This document shows positions 60,156 to 64,000 of a DNA stretch of 64,000 bases, one piece after another. Position 1 is the stretch's first letter. The number at the start of each line of letters is the position of its first letter. Both the position numbers and the translations under genes were made by a program. The notes beneath the pieces were generated by a model, which worked only from the letters and a program-made list of their open reading frames with translations, did not search any database and had not been told where the DNA came from. Source of the stretch: Clostridium_AB sp036639235 (lineage in GTDB: Bacteria > Bacillota > Clostridia > Clostridiales > Caloramatoraceae); assembly GCF_036639235.1 (NCBI RefSeq), contig NZ_JAVWJB010000003.1, positions 38,248-102,247 of the forward strand, read 5' to 3'.

Positions 60156-61341
60156 TAATCCAATTAACGGATACTATGGTGAATTTGGAGGAATGTTTAT
60201 TCCGGAAATTCTAATTAAGCCTGTACTTGAATTAAGTAGAGAATACGAAGAAATCAAAAACAGCAATGAGTTTCAAGAGGAGTTAAATTACTACTTAGAA
60301 AGTTATGTTGGTCGCTCTACTCCATTATATTTTGCAAAGAATCTTACTGATAAGGTAGGTGGGGCTAAGATATACCTTAAAAGAGAAGACCTTAACCATA
60401 CAGGTGCCCACAAAATTAATAATGCAATAGGACAATGTCTTCTTGCTAAAAGAATGGGTAAAAGAAAAATAATAGCAGAAACAGGAGCAGGTCAACATGG
60501 AGTTGCAACTGCAACAGCCTGTGCACTTTTATCAATGGAATGTAAGGTTTTTATGGGAAGTGAAGATATTAAGCGTCAGAAGCTTAATGTAGATAGAATG
60601 AAAATGCTTGGAGCTAAGGTTATTGAGGTAACAAGTGGAGGGGGTACCCTAAAAGATGCAGTTAATGAGGCATTAAGAGATTGGGTGGCATCTTGTATAG
60701 ATTCGCATTACTGCATTGGTAGTGTAGTTGGACCACATCCGTTTCCTCAAATGGTTCGTGACTTTCAAAGTATTATTGGGAGAGAAACAAGGGAGCAGAT
60801 CTTAAATGTGGAGGGAAAACTTCCAGATGCACTTGTAGCCTGTGTTGGTGGAGGAAGTAATTCTATAGGAATGTTTTATCCATTTATTAATGATGCTTCA
60901 GTTAAGTTATATGGTGTAGAACCAGGTGGTCATGGTGAGAGTGAAAATGCTGCAAGTATGGCATATGGTAGAAGTGGAGTTCTTCATGGTTCTAAGATGA
61001 TGCTATTACAGGACGAATATGGGCAGATAATAGAGCCCTACTCAATATCTGCTGGACTTGATTATCCTGGGGTTGGTCCTGAACATTGCTATCTTAACTC
61101 TACAGGAAGAGCAGAGTATGTTATAGCAGATGATAGGGATGCAATAGATGGGTTTAAGGCACTAACTAAGGCAGAGGGAATTATACCTGCTATAGAGTCA
61201 GCCCACGCAATTTCATATGCAATGAAATTAGCAAAAACACTTAATAAGGATAAAGTAATCGTTGTTTGTCTATCAGGTAGAGGAGATAAGGATGTTGAAA
61301 GATTAAGCCTTATTTTAGAGGAGGATAACCATGGAAAATAA
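60142..61341 (+). CDS. trpB: Tryptophan synthase beta chain
   Basis: TrpB joins indole and serine in a PLP-dependent reaction. The 399 residues include GRSTPLYFAKNLT, the PLP lysine in LNHTGAHKINNAIGQ, ETGAGQHGVATATACALL and CVGGGSNSIGMFYPF. This is the standard TrpB1 form that works with TrpA, not the salvage TrpB2. GGGGGAT precedes the ATG inside trpF. It overlaps trpA by 11 bases. Confidence 0.97.
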   Translation: MEGYNNPINGYYGEFGGMFIPEILIKPVLELSREYEEIKNSNEFQEELNYYLESYVGRSTPLYFAKNLTDKVGGAKIYLKREDLNHTGAHKINNAIGQCLLAKRMGKRKIIAETGAGQHGVATATACALLSMECKVFMGSEDIKRQKLNVDRMKMLGAKVIEVTSGGGTLKDAVNEALRDWVASCIDSHYCIGSVVGPHPFPQMVRDFQSIIGRETREQILNVEGKLPDALVACVGGGSNSIGMFYPFINDASVKLYGVEPGGHGESENAASMAYGRSGVLHGSKMMLLQDEYGQIIEPYSISAGLDYPGVGPEHCYLNSTGRAEYVIADDRDAIDGFKALTKAEGIIPAIESAHAISYAMKLAKTLNKDKVIVVCLSGRGDKDVERLSLILEEDNHGK

Positions 61342-62119
61342 ATTAATAGAAACCCTAAGTAACCTTAAAGCTAATTCTAAAAAAGCATTTACAGCCTATA
61401 TTATGGCTGGGGAAAGGGGCATTAAGGGGACAATAGAAGATGCTGTAAGACTAAAGGAAATGGGAACTAATATTTTAGAACTTGGAGTTCCATTTTCAGA
61501 CCCAGCAGCAGATGGACTAACAATTCAAGAAGCAGGCAAAAGGGCACTTTCTAATGGAACAACCATATATGACGTACTTAACTGTGTAGAAGAAATCAAA
61601 AAAAGAGTAGATATACCAATAGTTATTATGACCTATCTTAATCCTATACTTTCGGTAGGAATAGAGAAATTCTTCACTCTTTCAAGGGAAAAAGGAGTAG
61701 ATGGTGTGATTATTCCTGATGTTCCCCTAGAAGAAGCGAATCCCTATATAGATTCATGTATAAAGAATAATGTTTCATATATACCACTTGTAACACTAAC
61801 ATCCTCAACTGAAAGAATTAAGAAGATAGTTAATATTGCCTCTGGATTTGTATATTGTGTAAATACCCTATCTGTAACAGGAAAAGAAAATAAAATCTCA
61901 AATGATACCTTAAATCTACTAAAACAAGTAAAAAGTTTTTCAAATGTAGCTGTATTATCTGGTTTTGGAATTTCTACAAAAGAGGAGGCTAGAGAGCTTG
62001 CAAATGCTAGTGATGGAGTAATTGTAGGAAGCCAAATAATTAAGCACCTTCAAAATAAAGAATATAAAAAAATAAAAAATATTATAGAAAATATTGACAT
62101 AGTAAATAATGGAATGTAA
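61331..62119 (+). CDS. trpA: Tryptophan synthase alpha chain
   Basis: TrpA releases indole from indole-3-glycerol phosphate and passes it through the tunnel to TrpB. The 262 residues have the catalytic glutamate in ILELGVPFSDPAADGLTIQ and the aspartate in DGVIIPDVPLEE, plus LSGFGISTKEE and DGVIVGSQIIKH at the phosphate site. It is the last gene of the trp operon. No strong terminator is visible before the Rrf2 gene 47 bases on. Confidence 0.97.
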   Translation: MENKLIETLSNLKANSKKAFTAYIMAGERGIKGTIEDAVRLKEMGTNILELGVPFSDPAADGLTIQEAGKRALSNGTTIYDVLNCVEEIKKRVDIPIVIMTYLNPILSVGIEKFFTLSREKGVDGVIIPDVPLEEANPYIDSCIKNNVSYIPLVTLTSSTERIKKIVNIASGFVYCVNTLSVTGKENKISNDTLNLLKQVKSFSNVAVLSGFGISTKEEARELANASDGVIVGSQIIKHLQNKEYKKIKNIIENIDIVNNGM

Positions 62120-62166
62120 TATATATTTAACATATAGTTTTAGTAGGAAATACTAAGGAGGTATAT

Positions 62167-62622
62167 ATGAGAATTTCAACTAAGGGGAGATATGGAATAG
62201 AAGCCATTTTAGATATGGCACTATACGGTAATGGAGAAAGTGTATCTATTAAGTCTATTTCAGAAAGGCAAGGAATCTCGCAGAAATACCTAGAACATAT
62301 TTTTTCAGATCTTAGAAAGAATGGGATTGTAGAAGGTACTAGAGGTGGACAAGGTGGATACAAAATATCTAAGGATATCTCAAGAATTACAGTAGGAAAA
62401 ATAATAAGGTCACTTGAAGGGTCACTTTCTCCTGTAAAATGTCTAGATGAGGGGATTATATCCTGCGAAGCATTTGAAAAATGCGTAACAAAGGATGTTT
62501 GGAAGGGTATTAAGGATGAGATTGAAGGAGTAGTTGACAATATAACTATTAAAGATCTTGTTCAAGAATACGAGTCCCTAAAGGAAAAGGAAGCATATAA
62601 GCAAATAGAGTACTTTATTTAG
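62167..62622 (+). CDS. Rrf2-family regulator with three-cysteine segment
   Basis: A 151-residue winged-helix regulator of the Rrf2 family. MRISTKGRYGIEAILDMAL, SISERQGISQKYLEHIFSDLRKNGIV and TRGGQGGYKIS are the family marks. The loop CLDEGIISCEAFEKC has three cysteines spaced 7 and 5 residues apart, resembling but not matching the [2Fe-2S] site of IscR. The C-terminal YIEYFI-type end resembles CymR. AAGGAGGT precedes the ATG. With its neighbour and the metY-like gene it probably controls sulfur amino-acid or Fe-S metabolism. Confidence 0.9.
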   Translation: MRISTKGRYGIEAILDMALYGNGESVSIKSISERQGISQKYLEHIFSDLRKNGIVEGTRGGQGGYKISKDISRITVGKIIRSLEGSLSPVKCLDEGIISCEAFEKCVTKDVWKGIKDEIEGVVDNITIKDLVQEYESLKEKEAYKQIEYFI

Positions 62623-62639
62623 AATTTGAGGTGTTATAA

Positions 62640-63074
62640 GTGAAACTATCTACAAAGGGAAGATATGGACTTCGAGCTATGATTTATTTAGCAGCTAATA
62701 GGGATAGTGGATATATTCCACTATATATGATAGCAGAGGCGGAGGATATATCAGAAAGATATTTAGAGCAGGTTTTTTCATCACTGAAAAAATCAGGAAT
62801 AGTAAAAAGTGTTAAGGGAGCTAGGGGTGGCTACTTCTTAACAAAGGAAAACTCAGAAATAAGTGTTTACGATATTCTATATTCAATAGAAGGTGATTTA
62901 TCAATTGTTGATAATATGCCAGATGACACATTAATAAAAAGATGTATAAACACTTGTGTATGGGAAAAGGTTAATGGGGCAATTTTTGATGTAACTACAG
63001 AAACGAAACTTGATGTTTTAGTAGAAAAGTATAAAAAAGTAAGAGGACATCAGGAAATAATGTATTACATCTAA
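62640..63074 (+). CDS. Rrf2-family regulator, CymR-like
   Basis: A 144-residue Rrf2 protein 17 bases after the first: MKLSTKGRYGLRAMIYLAA, ISERYLEQVFSSLKKSGIV, KGARGGYFL and a C-terminal EIMYYI. Only a CINTC cysteine pair is present in the region where the first paralogue has three cysteines, so it may not hold a cluster. CymR represses cysteine and methionine genes in Bacillus by sensing cysteine synthase; an adjacent metY-like gene supports a similar role here. GTG start behind GAGGTG. Confidence 0.9.
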   Translation: MKLSTKGRYGLRAMIYLAANRDSGYIPLYMIAEAEDISERYLEQVFSSLKKSGIVKSVKGARGGYFLTKENSEISVYDILYSIEGDLSIVDNMPDDTLIKRCINTCVWEKVNGAIFDVTTETKLDVLVEKYKKVRGHQEIMYYI

Positions 63075-63110
63075 AATATATTAATTATTTATTTATAGGA
63101 GGATAGAATA

Positions 63111-64000
63111 ATGGGGAAAAAATTAGGGTTTAACACAATTCAGGTTCATGGTGGACAAGAGGTAGACAAAACAACAGGAGCTAGAGCAGTTCCAATATAT
63201 CAAACAACATCATATGTATTTAATGATGCAGATCATGCTGCAAATTTATTTGGACTTAAAGAGTTCGGAAATATTTATACAAGACTAATGAATCCAACTA
63301 CTGATGTTTTAGAAAAGAGAGTTGCAGAGCTAGAGGGGGGAGCAGCTGCCCTTGCAGTAGCTTCAGGTAGTGCAGCAATAACATATTCTATTATGAATAT
63401 TTGTGAAGCAGGAGACAACATAGTATCAGCAGGAACCCTTTACGGTGGAACATATAACTTATTTGCATCAACTCTTCCAAAGTACGGGATTACTACTACT
63501 TTTGTAGACCCAGATGATGTTGAGAACTTTAGAAGTGCAATAAATGAAAATACAAAGGCTATCTATATTGAAACAATAGGTAACCCAAATTCAAATATAA
63601 TAGATATTGAGAAGGTAGCAGCAATTGCCCACGAAAACAATATTCCACTAATTGTAGACAATACATTTGGAACTCCATACCTTATTAGACCAATTGAACA
63701 TGGAGCGGACATAGTAGTTCATTCAGCTACTAAGTTTATAGGTGGACATGGTACATCACTAGGTGGAATTATAGTTGATGGAGGTAACTTTGACTGGGCA
63801 TCAGGTAAGTTTAAAGGATTTACTGAGCCAGATTCAAGCTATAATGGAATCGTGTATGCAGAGGCTTTTGGTAATATAGCTTATATAATTAAGGCTAGAG
63901 TACAATTACTTCGTGACACAGGAGCTGCACTTAGTCCATTTAATGCATTCCAATTAATACAAGGACTTGAAACACTTTCACTTAGAGTTGAAAGACATGT
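63111..64000 (+). CDS. metY: O-acetylhomoserine sulfhydrylase-like PLP enzyme (3' end cut by window edge)
   Basis: The visible 296 residues match O-acetylhomoserine aminocarboxypropyltransferase, which makes homocysteine from O-acetylhomoserine and sulfide. IQVHGGQEVDKTTGARAVPIYQTTSY, NIYTRLMNPTTDVLEKRVAELEGG, the aspartate in IVDNTFGTPYL and the PLP lysine in VHSATKFIGGHGTS are typical. The insert GGNFDWASGKFKGFTEPD (about 225-242) is found in MetY but not in cystathionine gamma-synthases, which favours this call. AGGAGG precedes the ATG. It probably continues about 130 residues beyond the window and follows two Rrf2 regulators. Confidence 0.92.
   Translation, partial: MGKKLGFNTIQVHGGQEVDKTTGARAVPIYQTTSYVFNDADHAANLFGLKEFGNIYTRLMNPTTDVLEKRVAELEGGAAALAVASGSAAITYSIMNICEAGDNIVSAGTLYGGTYNLFASTLPKYGITTTFVDPDDVENFRSAINENTKAIYIETIGNPNSNIIDIEKVAAIAHENNIPLIVDNTFGTPYLIRPIEHGADIVVHSATKFIGGHGTSLGGIIVDGGNFDWASGKFKGFTEPDSSYNGIVYAEAFGNIAYIIKARVQLLRDTGAALSPFNAFQLIQGLETLSLRVERH

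Noticed and set aside
62127..62540. 137-codon frame antisense to the Rrf2 gene
   Set aside because: A shadow of the Rrf2 frame; serine/proline-rich composition typical of antisense frames in this genome.
1..64000. CRISPR arrays, transposons, phage genes, rRNA or tRNA
   Set aside because: I saw no repeated spacer arrays, transposase or integrase frames, or cloverleaf/rRNA sequences. I cannot rule out a tRNA without a covariance search.

Overview
The window is AT-rich DNA (A/T codon endings, AGGAGG-type ribosome sites, frequent TTG and GTG starts) from an anaerobic, endospore-forming member of the Clostridia. The evidence is a GerA/SpoVAF-type germination protein with a sigma-G-like promoter, a hybrid-cluster protein, a lipoteichoic acid synthase-like enzyme, a tandem glycine riboswitch and a tryptophan T-box. 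I cannot assign a genus. It reads as ordinary chromosome: I see no insertion sequence, phage, CRISPR array, rRNA or tRNA.

Layout. 1-9.6 kb: a lipase-like alpha/beta hydrolase (cut by the left edge), a rhodanese, the biotin genes bioB-bioD-bioA behind a BirA-like operator, hybrid-cluster protein hcp, tRNA 2-selenouridine synthase, a membrane polyferredoxin fused to a ferredoxin-reductase-type flavoprotein, and a degenerate secretion-ATPase-like protein. 9.8-25.9 kb: a dicarboxylate/amino-acid symporter, the germination protein, a CBS protein, NADP isocitrate dehydrogenase, several small conserved proteins, two ABC-F ATPases, a CofE-like protein with strong codon bias, a CNNM/CorC transporter, topoisomerase III, and an ACT-domain gene behind a ykkC-family riboswitch. 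26.4-30.3 kb: two tandem paralogous microproteins (36 and 35 aa) with strong expression signals, then a two-component system and an HD-GYP protein. 30.3-44 kb: a stand-alone PucR-type helix-turn-helix protein, transporters, an M29 aminopeptidase, a membrane-anchored MutS relative, a VanY-type carboxypeptidase, the cobalamin nucleotide-loop operon cobT-cobU-cobS-cobC, a MATE exporter and an LTA synthase-like enzyme. 44.2-50.4 kb: tandem glycine riboswitch and the complete glycine cleavage system gcvT-H-PA-PB-lpd. 50.8-55.4 kb: branched-chain amino-acid ABC transporter livJHMGF. 55.4-62.1 kb: Trp T-box and trpEGDCFBA. 62.1-64 kb: two Rrf2 regulators and a metY-like sulfhydrylase cut by the right edge.

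The genes fit an amino-acid-using anaerobe that senses metabolites largely through RNA leaders (glycine, uncharged tRNA-Trp, a ykkC ligand) and handles reactive nitrogen and sulfur with Hcp, rhodaneses and CymR-like regulators. The points I rate most worth following are the ykkC-family riboswitch in front of an ACT-domain gene of unknown function, the tandem microproteins, and a CsoR/CstR-like palindrome lying exactly between the -35 and -10 boxes of the polyferredoxin-flavoprotein gene.
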